From: Ardenticatenaceae bacterium | GTDB taxonomy: Bacteria > Chloroflexota > Anaerolineae > Promineifilales > Promineifilaceae | Reading direction: 5' to 3' | Assembly: GCA_020634215.1 (NCBI GenBank) | Contig: JACKCD010000018.1 | Coordinates: 1-64,000, forward strand | Length of the DNA: 64,000 bases | In this document: piece by piece, positions 43,625 to 52,545 of the stretch | Layout: every line of letters starts with the position of its first letter | Numbering within the stretch: the stretch's first letter is position 1 | Notes under the pieces: model-generated | Told to the model about the DNA's origin: nothing | What the model saw: only the letters and a program-made list of their open reading frames with translations | Database searches by the model: none | Position numbers and translations under genes: made by a program

Positions 43625-46552
43625 ATGCCTCGTTTGTCTTTATCATTTTTTGGTGTCTTCCAGGCCGAACTAAACGGCGAACCGATTCTGTATTTTCGCT
43701 CGGCCAACGTGCAGGGGCTGCTGGTTTATTTGGCGATGCAGGCCAAACGGCCGTTTCCCCGTGACACCCTCGCCACCCTCTTTTGGCCTCATTTACCCGA
43801 CAGCAGTGCCAAGAAAAATTTGCGCCAGGCACTCTACCAACTGCGCCAGCTTTTAGACGATGGTGATGGTGAGCCATTTTTGCTAGTAACGCGCCATACT
43901 GTGCAGTGGAATGAGGCCAGCGACTACTGGCTCGACGCGGCACAGTTTGAGGCGGCGGTGGCGGCGACGGATTGGCAAACGGCCGTTTCCCTGGCTCATG
44001 CCCCCCTCCTTTCCGGCTTTTTTGGCGACAACGACGAATTTGAAGCGTGGCTGCGACTGGAGCAAGAGCGGTTCCATCGGCTCACTCTCGATGCGCTCTA
44101 TGAAGCGGCCGAGCAGGCCTTGGCGGCGCAAAACCCCGACGCGGCGCGGATGTGGGCGCAGCGGCAGTTGTCGCTGGAACCGTGGCGGGAGGAAGCGCAT
44201 CGCCAACTAATGCGGGCTTGGCTGGCGGCGGGAGCACGCAGCGCGGCGCTGGCGCAGTATGAAAATTGCGTAGCGACGCTGCAAGAGGAATTGGGAGTGG
44301 CTCCCTCGGCTGAGACAACGGCTTTGTATGAGGCGATGGTTACAGGTGAGATGGCTGTGCCGTTGGGAAAACCGGCGTTGGCGACAAAAACGGCCGTTTC
44401 GCTCCCTCTTGCGCTATCTCTCGACCGCACCGCCGAACAGGTGCTGCTGCAAAAGGTCAACCGCTTTTGGGTGGAGGGGGTGCTGCAACGGGCATTGGCC
44501 GATAGCCAGCAGTTGGACGTGATGCTGGAAACGGTGCCGGACGCGGTGGCAAATCCGTGGCAGGGGATGGTGGTCGCCCACGATGACACCCCGCTGCCGG
44601 TGGAGGTGCCGATTGACGAGGTTTTTGCTGCAAACGGCCGTTCGCTGCTCATTTTGGGTGCACCGGGGGCGGGCAAAACGGTGCTGCTGCTGCGGCTGGC
44701 GCAGTCGCTGCTGGCCGCTGCCCAAGCCGACGCTGCCCAACCGCTGCCCGTGGTGTTTAACCTGGCTTCATGGGGGAACGACGAACGGCCGTTGGCCGAC
44801 TGGCTGGTGGCCGAACTCAACGAAAAATATTTGATTCCGCGCCGGATTGGGCAGGATTGGGTTGATACCGGACGGCTGGCACTGCTACTGGATGGGTTGG
44901 ATGAGGTGACGCAACCCAAACAGGCGGCGTGTGTGGCAGCGATCAACGCTTTTCGGCAGGAACATGGGCTGGGGGCGATGGTGCTGTGCTGTCGCCAGCA
45001 GATATATAGGGCGATTGGCGTGCCACTGCGGTTAGGTGGAGCGGTTGGTTTACGGCCGTTAACCAGCAGCCAGACCATGACCTATTTGCACCAGCTTGGC
45101 GGCGCAGCCCACGAACTACAGCAGGCGATTGCCCAGGATCCGCTGCTGCAAGAGATTGCCCAGTCGCCGCTGATGCTGCAGGTGATGTCGAAAACATTGT
45201 CGGCCAGAGATTTGCCCGATGGCAAGCTGCTGCCGGCTGTGGCTGGACAGCAGCGCAAGGAACGGCTGCTTCATACCATTTTTGCCAGCTATGTGGGGCA
45301 AATGGCGCAGCAGATGGGGGCAACCAGTCGCTACCAGCCTGAAGCCGTGCCGCACTGGCTGGGCTGGCTGGCGCGGGGGCTAACGGCTAACAACCAGACG
45401 CTTTTTTTGGTCGAGGGGTTGCAGCCAGGCTGGCTAACATCGCGGCGGCAGCGATGGGGCTATATGCTGCTAACGCGCCTCTTTATGGGGCTGTTCGTGG
45501 GGTTGTTGCTATGGTTGTTTGGCCTGGTTGGGCCGCAAGCGGGCATTCATGATCACAGCCGGTCGTCGTTGCTGATTATAGCTCGCTGGGGGTTGCCTAT
45601 CGTCCTGGTGGATTGTGTAATGTCGCTGCTGCTTCATGCCGGGTATGGGCTGGCGGTGGCGGTCGTAGATGCCGTTTTTTTTGCGCGGCGCTGGGGGCAA
45701 GAACGGCCGTTTTCCAGTTGGGATTGGGAGCGAAAAACGGCCGTTGGTCTTACCGTCGCCCTCATGGCTCTGGCGCAACTCCTGCTGTTTGGCGAGCAGA
45801 CCATACTGCTGTTATTGCAGTTAACGGGTTCAACGTTCATGTTTTTGCTTGTCTCCCACTTTGCTTTTGGGCAAGGGTATGACAACGACATTGGTCGGGT
45901 CGAGGCCTTGAGCGGGTCGTGGCGGGCCAGTTTACGCAGCATGATTCCGGCACTGGCCGTTGGTTTCAGCTTTAGCCTCATTTTGTGGCGGCTTTTTTCT
46001 GCCACCATGACGCTGGCACAGGTCATTTGGCTGCTTGGCCTGCCCATTGCCCTGCTGGTTGTGATCTTGTCAGGTTTAACCAGCCGCTATTTGGAAACGC
46101 GGGCGTGGCCGAACCAGGGAATTTGGTTATCGGGGCGGAATGCACTGCTGGGTGGCAGTATCGCCGCCGTGGTGATTGCGCTGGCAATGGCACTGGTGCG
46201 ACTGCTGTTAGGGTGGCAAGGGGTTGTCATTGGGCGTTTATTTAGCTTGTATGGGGGCTTGGTGGCCTTTCTGGTTGCCGCGCTGGTTTTTGGCGGCTTT
46301 AATGTGATTAACCATCTGCTGCTGCGCCTGATTTTGTGGTGGTCGGGGCAACTGCCGCAGCCGCTTACGCCGTTTCTCAATGCGGCGGTGCGGCATGTGC
46401 TGCTCTACCGCGTGGGGGGCGGCTATATGTTTATCCATCGGCTGCTGCAGGAACATTTGGCGGCGGCGACACAAACGGCCGTTCCTCCCCCCACAAACAC
46501 CCGTCACTACACCCCCGACCCAGCCACCCCGCAAGTGGCGGCAAATGCGTAA
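43625..46552 (+). CDS. SARP-type regulator fused to NACHT ATPase and multi-pass membrane domain (regulator 2)
   Basis: A 975-residue protein whose front (winged helix ~1-100, BTAD ~100-245) is closely related to regulators 1 and 3. The ATPase is of NACHT type: P-loop LLILGAPGAGKTVLLLRLAQ near residue 345, Walker B ALLLDGLDEV near 420, and a CCRQ sensor. From residue ~610 to ~910 there are about eight hydrophobic helices (YMLLTRLFMGLFVGLLLWLF; ALAVGFSFSLILWRLF; AAVVIALAMALVRLLL and others) in place of TPRs. A DNA-binding domain on a membrane NACHT protein is unusual. It would have to act from the membrane, be cleaved, or bind DNA near the envelope. It diverges from the 41-aa peptide gene. Confidence 0.88.
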   Translation: MPRLSLSFFGVFQAELNGEPILYFRSANVQGLLVYLAMQAKRPFPRDTLATLFWPHLPDSSAKKNLRQALYQLRQLLDDGDGEPFLLVTRHTVQWNEASDYWLDAAQFEAAVAATDWQTAVSLAHAPLLSGFFGDNDEFEAWLRLEQERFHRLTLDALYEAAEQALAAQNPDAARMWAQRQLSLEPWREEAHRQLMRAWLAAGARSAALAQYENCVATLQEELGVAPSAETTALYEAMVTGEMAVPLGKPALATKTAVSLPLALSLDRTAEQVLLQKVNRFWVEGVLQRALADSQQLDVMLETVPDAVANPWQGMVVAHDDTPLPVEVPIDEVFAANGRSLLILGAPGAGKTVLLLRLAQSLLAAAQADAAQPLPVVFNLASWGNDERPLADWLVAELNEKYLIPRRIGQDWVDTGRLALLLDGLDEVTQPKQAACVAAINAFRQEHGLGAMVLCCRQQIYRAIGVPLRLGGAVGLRPLTSSQTMTYLHQLGGAAHELQQAIAQDPLLQEIAQSPLMLQVMSKTLSARDLPDGKLLPAVAGQQRKERLLHTIFASYVGQMAQQMGATSRYQPEAVPHWLGWLARGLTANNQTLFLVEGLQPGWLTSRRQRWGYMLLTRLFMGLFVGLLLWLFGLVGPQAGIHDHSRSSLLIIARWGLPIVLVDCVMSLLLHAGYGLAVAVVDAVFFARRWGQERPFSSWDWERKTAVGLTVALMALAQLLLFGEQTILLLLQLTGSTFMFLLVSHFAFGQGYDNDIGRVEALSGSWRASLRSMIPALAVGFSFSLILWRLFSATMTLAQVIWLLGLPIALLVVILSGLTSRYLETRAWPNQGIWLSGRNALLGGSIAAVVIALAMALVRLLLGWQGVVIGRLFSLYGGLVAFLVAALVFGGFNVINHLLLRLILWWSGQLPQPLTPFLNAAVRHVLLYRVGGGYMFIHRLLQEHLAAATQTAVPPPTNTRHYTPDPATPQVAANA

Positions 46553-46572
46553 CGAGTTTGGCAACAAGAGGA

Positions 46573-46650
46573 TAGCTCACGCAAAGTCGCAAAGTCGCAA
46601 AGTCGCAAAGACGCAAAGAAAGATCTTCGTGGTTTTGCGTCTTTGTGGAA
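46573..46650. repeat. Stutter inverted repeat (CGCAAAG / CTTTGCG type)
   Basis: The left arm repeats GCAAAGTC four times (ACGCAAAGTCGCAAAG...), the right arm reads TTTTGCGTCTTTGTGG. Related to 62690-62752. Confidence 0.75.
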
Positions 46651-46676
46651 CATATAGTTCTTGCCGATAGAGTCTA

Positions 46677-46710
46677 AAAAAAGCAGCCTGTACAAACAGG
46701 CTGCCTTTTT
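46677..46710. terminator. Bidirectional terminator between convergent genes
   Basis: GCAGCCTGT (46683-46691) pairs with ACAGGCTGC (46696-46704), with A-run before and T-run after. It serves regulator 2 and the metallophosphoesterase gene. Confidence 0.9.
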
Positions 46711-46742
46711 GCTTAAGAAACGGGTCGAGGTGTGCTGGGGTG

Positions 46743-47891
46743 CTACCCAGTTGCGAGTGCAGGCTGAGGGAACAAACCGCCCGGTTGGGCAACGCCCGGC
46801 TGGGTTTGTGGTTGCGCCTTTGTCTGCCGGTCGGCGCGAATTTTGTCGAAGACCATTTCCAGGGAGGCCGCGGCCAAAATTTCGGGTTTCAAATTGAGGT
46901 TATCACCTGACCAGCGGATGAGCTTAATTTGGTTATCGGCAATTTCCAGGCCAGTGACATCGCCATCGGCAAAGCTGCAACAGCCCGTATTAAAATAGCA
47001 GGGAAGCATATCAGCGATTACCTCGGCATCGGCGGATTCAACCGTGCGGAAGCGCTCGATTTGGACGGCCAGTTCAGCCCGTTTCTGGCGTTTTTCTGCG
47101 TCCGGCAGGGTCTTGTCGTGCATAATGGCTTGCTGTGCCGCCAGCAGCTGCTGTTCCTTGGTTTGCGATTCAAAAACAGGTTTGTGGGTGTGGCCCGTGA
47201 TTAGGACAACTTTTTCCCTCTGATTTTTCGCCCACTCATACATAGCCTCATTGTAACCTTGCCGCAGCTCCCAATCCTGGGCTGGCGTATTGAGGCGGTA
47301 CTTGGTGAGCCGCTGGAATGGTTGCCACACGTAGCGCACAAATAGTTTGGAAAACCAGGCGTATTTGTCACTATCGGCCGTTCCCTGATGCCCATGCACC
47401 AGGAAAAGTTCGCCAATGTCCCGTCCGTTCTTAGCAACGGGGATTTTGAAGCCCTCGTGTACTTTGAGTTCACGCTCGCCAAAGTGGGGCTGCAAATATT
47501 TTTTGACATTGGCCGGGTCTTGCCAAATTTCGTCATGGTTGCCAAAGACGCGGTGATAACGGCCGTTTTTATGAAAATCATGTTCCAGCGACAAGGTGCG
47601 GTCATACGCTTCCAAGACAGTCTCGGGTGTCTCCTCCCAAAGCTCTTCCACATCACCCAACGCAATTAAGTGATACTCCATCGCGTTGTAATAGGCCAGA
47701 GCCGCGTTATACGCCTGCTCAGAACGCTTAAAATCATCCGCCCCATTGCGTGCGCCACGATGTTGATCGGAAAAGATAATGTAGCGCGTCTGATTTTCCT
47801 GTTCGGTGTTGATAGCAGAGAGCTGTTTGATGGCCTCGTTGTTCCGATACGCTTTGTCCAATCCAGATTTGATAGCTTGCCGATTAATCAT
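46743..47891 (-). CDS. Calcineurin-like metallophosphoesterase
   Basis: A 382-residue phosphoesterase with the full set of metal motifs: FSDQHRG, ALGDVEELW, FGNHDEIW, VHGHQG and TGHTHKP, spread over residues ~35-235. The C-terminal part is a helical extension of unknown role. No signal peptide or membrane helix is present, so it acts in the cytoplasm. Substrate candidates (cyclic nucleotides, phosphoproteins, nucleic acids, lipids) cannot be separated from sequence. The start 47891 has a CAGGAG ribosome binding site 9 bases upstream. Its SARP-type promoter and divergence from SARP regulator 3 place it in the inferred regulon. Confidence 0.88.
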   Translation of the reverse strand: MINRQAIKSGLDKAYRNNEAIKQLSAINTEQENQTRYIIFSDQHRGARNGADDFKRSEQAYNAALAYYNAMEYHLIALGDVEELWEETPETVLEAYDRTLSLEHDFHKNGRYHRVFGNHDEIWQDPANVKKYLQPHFGERELKVHEGFKIPVAKNGRDIGELFLVHGHQGTADSDKYAWFSKLFVRYVWQPFQRLTKYRLNTPAQDWELRQGYNEAMYEWAKNQREKVVLITGHTHKPVFESQTKEQQLLAAQQAIMHDKTLPDAEKRQKRAELAVQIERFRTVESADAEVIADMLPCYFNTGCCSFADGDVTGLEIADNQIKLIRWSGDNLNLKPEILAAASLEMVFDKIRADRQTKAQPQTQPGVAQPGGLFPQPALATG

Positions 47892-47962
47892 TTCAAATAC
47901 TCCTGTTTTTTTTAGATACCTGATTTTTCTTGTGGCCGCGTTGCTGTCTGCTTGTTGTTCAC

Positions 47963-47996
47963 ACTTTAGCCCACCAACGTCAGCAGTTCGTCGGCA
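47963..47996 (-). promoter_or_regulatory. SARP-type promoter of the metallophosphoesterase gene
   Basis: On the minus strand: TGCCGACG-AAC-TGCTGACG (47978-47996), 9 bases, then TAAAGT (47963-47968). One base in the upstream repeat differs from the consensus. Confidence 0.72.
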
Positions 47997-48031
47997 CCTG
48001 TGGTGCAGGCGATAAAGACGTTGTTAACTGC

Positions 48032-48060
48032 TTATCACTTGGCAAAATTGGGTGTAAAAT
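48032..48060 (+). promoter_or_regulatory. Promoter of SARP regulator 3
   Basis: TTATCA (48032-48037) and TAAAAT (48055-48060) are 17 bp apart, and ATG follows after five bases (AGGGC). This indicates a leaderless transcript as for regulators 1 and 2. Confidence 0.6.
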
Positions 48061-48065
48061 AGGGC

Positions 48066-48540
48066 ATGGCTCGTCTGTCTTTAGCTTTTTTAGGTGTCTT
48101 TCAGGCCGAACTGAACGGTGAGCCGCTGCTCCATTTCCGCTCGGCCAACGTGCAGGGGCTGCTGGTTTATTTGGTAATGCAGGCAGAACGGCCGTTTCCC
48201 CGCGACACCCTCGCCACCCTCTTTTGGCCGACCGATACCGACGCCACCGCCAAGAAAAATTTGCGCCAGTCGCTGTACCAACTGCGGAAAGTGCTAAACG
48301 ACAGCGACGATTCGCCCCAGCCATTTTTGCTGGTCACGCGGCAGACGGTACAGTTCAACCCCGCCGCCGATTGCTCGCTCGACCTGGATCAATTTTTAGC
48401 CGCCTGTGGGCGTGAGGATTGGCAAACGGCCGTTTCCCTCTATGCTGGCACCCTGCTCCCCGGCTTCTTTTGCGACAGCGAACCGTTTGAAGAGTGGCTG
48501 CGGCTGGAGCGGGAGCACTTTTATCACCTTGCTTTAGACT
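48066..48540 (+). pseudogene. SARP regulator 3, 5' fragment (winged helix and first part of BTAD)
   Basis: The first ~158 codons are homologous to regulators 1 and 2 (ARLSLAFLGVFQAELNGEP, RSANVQGLLVYLVMQAERPFPRDTLATLFWP, then FEEWLRLEREHFYHLALD). After LALD, near 48540, homology stops and the frame runs on 45 codons into insertion-element sequence until 48674. The missing part of BTAD, the NB-ARC ATPase and TPRs continue at 50099. The fragment could still make a bare DNA-binding domain from its own promoter. The two palindromes in it occupy the same codons as in the paralogs. Confidence 0.85.
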
Positions 48541-50098
48541 CGACTTTGTCCATTTGGGAACATTGGAAATGTAGGAGATTGGCAGGAAGAAGCAGGACGT
48601 TGTATCTACACCCTCTGCCAAATATGCCCAATGTGCCGCAAAACCCTGAATTATCGCCCTATCAAGCGGTGTAACACATCGCTTCCACCAAACCGTTGAA
48701 AATAGCGGTGGGAATTAGGACATAGTCCGGTTTGGCGGTGGATTCGACATATTTTCCCCATAGCCCAAACCAGATTTGCCGACGTACCACCGCCAAGGCA
48801 TCGGAAAAGGTGGGTTTCTTTTTCGCATACCATGCCGAGGTACGCACTGGGAAAGGTTTGTCTTTGGTCAAGTGGTACGCCCACAGCGTGACCAATGAGA
48901 ACAAACCCAATAAAACGGGTGTCGTTCGGGCAATCGCCAGTTCTGACCATTGACGTTGCGTTTCCATGCCCAAATGGGCACGGGCTTCCTCAAAGGTGAC
49001 TTCGACATTCCACCGCAGGATAAACCAGTGCAGAATTTGCAAGGGGTCGGCCGTCAAGTCCGTGCAAAGAAAGGCGGTGGCCTCATACTTGCCAGCAGGG
49101 TCGCGCACCAAAACCCAACGGATGGGCAGCGGGTCAAACCCTGGTGTGTACCATAAAGCCTGACCGAAGACATACTCAATCGTGTAGGTTCGTCCCCCAT
49201 ACCAGGCAACCTCGGTCTTGAGCCACTTCGTCCCTTTATCCAGCAAACGGACTTTCAACGATGGCTGCCGTTTCCCTTTTTTCGCTTTCACCCCTCTTTT
49301 GCCCTTGGCTTGTTCTTCCGGCCACCCATACAGCCTGGCATCTAGCCGCAAACGGGATACCCAAGTCACGGGTAGGAGCATTCCGACACAGGTCAAGCCT
49401 AATTTCACCGCCGCTAACCCCCCATCGGTGACGACGACCATGACGCGGTTGTGTAACCAGCGGCGTACCTGGCATATCATCTGCCGTATCCAATCAATGC
49501 TTGTCTTGTGCCGTTTCCCATTTTTCTGGTTGGTTGCTTCACTGGGGGCATTCAAGGTCAAAAAGGGTAACGCCCACGTCCGACTGCTCCATGGAACCGC
49601 CACCATGAGCATCATGCTGACCCACCGCAAGCCAAAACTGTGTACCAGATATTTCTTGCTTGAACGGACACTGTCTCGGAACACCCCTTTCTGCTTGATT
49701 CGTTCACCCCGCCGCCGTTCCAAGGTCTCATCTATGCCCAGGACGATAGGCGCATCGGCTGGCACAAAGGTAGCCACCAGTAACCCCAGCAAGATGCGGC
49801 TGGCGGTCAAGCCGCACCATTGGGCGCGATTGAGAACACGATGATAATTCTGATACTGTGGGTCATCCTTCAAACCCATCACCGTCAGAGCCGCGCTCAC
49901 GGTTCGCTTTCCCGGTGCCAAAACAGCACCCAGCAAGAGGATTTGGGCATAGTCCCACACGGTTTCGCTAAACAAGGCGACAAATGGTAAAATCACGGGC
50001 ATCATTTCTTGGGGTATGGTTAGCATATCTGACTTCTCCTAACAATTGGTCTTGTTTTTGAAGTCAGCTTACCTACCCCGCCTTTTTTTGTCCACTAA
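48541..50098 (-). mobile_element. Insertion element splitting SARP regulator 3 (ends approximate)
   Basis: The segment between the two halves of the regulator carries a complete DDE transposase on the minus strand. I could not find convincing terminal inverted repeats or a target duplication. TTTGTCCA occurs near both borders (48550 and 50087) in direct orientation and is only a candidate. The borders are therefore set where regulator homology stops and resumes. It has no AACGGCCGTT site. Confidence 0.75.
48662..50026 (-). CDS. DDE transposase, IS4/IS701-like
   Basis: A 454-residue transposase. The likely catalytic residues are Asp in VLGIDETLERRRG, Asp in VVVTDGGLAAVKLG and Glu in RWNVEVTFEEARAHLG, the last in a Y/F-x2-R-W-x3-E context as in IS4-superfamily enzymes. 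The N-terminus (MLTIPQEMMPVILPFVALFSETVWDYA) is typical of a large family found in Chloroflexota and Cyanobacteria. The frame is intact and has its own AGGAG ribosome binding site, so it may be active. The exact IS family needs comparison with a reference set. Confidence 0.9.
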   Translation of the reverse strand: MLTIPQEMMPVILPFVALFSETVWDYAQILLLGAVLAPGKRTVSAALTVMGLKDDPQYQNYHRVLNRAQWCGLTASRILLGLLVATFVPADAPIVLGIDETLERRRGERIKQKGVFRDSVRSSKKYLVHSFGLRWVSMMLMVAVPWSSRTWALPFLTLNAPSEATNQKNGKRHKTSIDWIRQMICQVRRWLHNRVMVVVTDGGLAAVKLGLTCVGMLLPVTWVSRLRLDARLYGWPEEQAKGKRGVKAKKGKRQPSLKVRLLDKGTKWLKTEVAWYGGRTYTIEYVFGQALWYTPGFDPLPIRWVLVRDPAGKYEATAFLCTDLTADPLQILHWFILRWNVEVTFEEARAHLGMETQRQWSELAIARTTPVLLGLFSLVTLWAYHLTKDKPFPVRTSAWYAKKKPTFSDALAVVRRQIWFGLWGKYVESTAKPDYVLIPTAIFNGLVEAMCYTA

Positions 50099-52528
50099 AT
50101 GGATAAATTAGAGTTAGAAGCACTAGAGAGAGCCGCAACGAGTGCCTTGAAGCAAGGTGAATTTATGCAGGTCAAGCTGTTAGCGCGACAGCAGCTTGCC
50201 ATCGAGCCGTGGCGTGAGGTGGCTCATCGGCAGTTGATGTTAGCTCTGGCATTAGATGGAGAGCGAGGCGCAGCCGTTGCTCAATATGAAGCATGTTGCA
50301 ATCTGTTGGAGGACGAGTTGGGGGTGGAGCCGGAGGCAGAAACAACGGCCGTTTTTGAGCAGATTCGCAGTGGTGAGATTAGCGCCGAACGAGCCGCGCA
50401 ACTTATTATACCTGCCCCTGGTCTTCCGCCACCTTTCCAAGCACCCCATCTTCCGCCTCATTTTGTAGGGCGCACCCGCGAAATTGAGGCGTTGGCGGCA
50501 CAGCTTATGGAAGTAGAAAACAGATCGCCCATGGCGCTAGTTGGCATGGGTGGAGCGGGCAAAACATCGTTGGCGGCTGCCTTGGCGCATCATTTGCGCG
50601 ATCAATTTGCCGACGGTGTATTGTGGGTCAATACCCATACCAGCGAGGCCATCAACATATTAGCATTGTGGGGGCGTGCCTACGGTTATGATTATAGTGG
50701 GTTGGCTGATTTGGGAAGCCGTGAACTGGCCGTTCGCAGCCTGCTGGCAACCAAACAAACCCTGATTGTTCTTGACAATGTTGATGAGGCGGCGACCGTG
50801 CGTTCGCTGCTTGTTCATGGAGATCGCTGTCGCGTCATTCTGACAACCCGCAATTTAGACATTGCTTCGGTTTTAAACGCCGTTGCCTTTCAGCTAAAAG
50901 AGCTGTCGCCCAGCAGTTGCCGCGACCTGTTGGAGCAGATTTTGGGCAAGGAGCGAGTGAGTGCAGAAGAGGATGCGGCGATGCAAATCGGCCATTTGCT
51001 CCATTATTTGCCGCTGGCGGTGGAGATTGCTGCGCAGCGATTAAAGTCGCGCCAGCGAATGACGCTAGCTAATATGGTGCAGCGTTTGCAAGATACGCAG
51101 CACCGTTTGGGCTTGAGGATTAGCGATCAGGCGGTGCGGGCATCGTTTCAGGTAAGCTGGGACGGGCTAGATGAAGATTTGCGCCAGACCTTTGCGGCAA
51201 TGGCTGTTTTTGGGGGACGGCCGTTTTCCGTAGCAGCATTAACGGCCGTTCTCGACCAAGAGCTTTTTGACACAGAGGATAATCTTTATACGCTGGTAGC
51301 TCTTTCGCTTGTTAACGAGGTTGAAGAAACCCGTTATTATCAGCATCCACTGCTGGCTGATTTTGCCGCCGAAAAGCTAACCGAGCCTAATGAATTAAAG
51401 CAACGCATGGTTAGTTATTACCTGACCCTGGCTCAAGAAAACAGAGAGCGGTTTACAGCCCTTGATCCTGAATGGGAAAATATCACAGCGGCGATACGTG
51501 CCGCTGATGACTTGGCAGCATGGCAGGCGGTGGTCGATTTTGCCGAGATATTAGCTGAAAGCTGGTTGCAATATGGCCGGTATCAGGATGCAACTGATGC
51601 CTACGAATTAGCGCAGAAGGCGGCTGAAATACGCCAAGCACCGCAAGAACTCGCCAGGATACTTATTCATATAACGAAAATCGAAATCGAGCAAAGTTTA
51701 TATGATTCAGCATACCAACATTTGGAAGAGGCATTACAACTTTATTATGATCTTGAAGATGATGATGGCATTGCAACAACACAATACCTACAAGGATATA
51801 TTCTTTTTGATAGAGGATTATACGGTGATGCCAAAAAATTGTTAGAAAAAAGTCGAGCTTTGCATACTGAACTGGGTGAGTGTGCCAAGGCGGCAACAAC
51901 AGCACGTAGTCTGTCTAGAGTATATCTGGCAATAGACCCCACGCCCCAACGCGCTGAGGAAATAGCGATCCAGGCACTTGAAACAATCCAATCACTCCAA
52001 AACAACAAAAATAACGTTATGTTAACTTTGCGGCTGCTGGCAGAAATTGAATATCGCAAAGGAGATATTGAGAATGCGCTGAAATATGCAATCAAAGCTC
52101 TTGATTTGGGATTGGAACAAAATAATACCGCTGAGGTAGGGGCAACAAACTACATCATCGCCGCTATTTATCTGCGGCAAGATAAATATTCGGCCGCCAT
52201 ACAAATTTGCCTGGAAACGTTACCCTTGTTTGAAAAGCTAGGAAATAAACGTTACCAAAGTATGATTTTGCAAACGTTAAGCACTTCTTATTTAAGGTCT
52301 AATCAGTTTGACGAAGCTAAAGAGTGTATTGAAATTGCTCTTAAGACATATAAAGAAATCGAAGATCGATTGGGTTATGGATATGCTTTACGTCAATTAG
52401 GAGACATTTTTAAAGAGATGAATCTAGTCGAAAAAAGCCAAACCTATTGGCAAGAAGCGCTTCAAATTGCCCAATTGTTGAATCATTCGCACCTGATTGC
52501 CCAACTTATGGAGCGTATCGCCCCATGA
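50099..52528 (+). pseudogene. SARP regulator 3, 3' fragment (end of BTAD, NB-ARC, TPR)
   Basis: An open frame of 809 codons that resumes regulator homology inside the BTAD domain (QQLAIEPWREVAHRQLMLALALDGERGAA). It continues with an NB-ARC ATPase (PHFVGRTREIEALAAQL; P-loop ALVGMGGAGKTSLAAAL; Walker B TLIVLDNVDE; TTRN sensor) and about ten TPR-like repeats. Without the winged helix it cannot bind DNA as its paralogs do. Its first codon has no ribosome binding site. Whether the element's outward transcription expresses it is unknown. TPR coding DNA is AT-richer than the ATPase part, as in regulator 1. Confidence 0.82.
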
Positions 52529-52545
52529 GTTGGGTGCAAGCGCTG

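Noticed and set aside
48550..50094. TTTGTCCA direct repeat as target duplication of the element in regulator 3
   Set aside because: Joining the flanks at this word does not restore an open frame and no inverted ends adjoin it.
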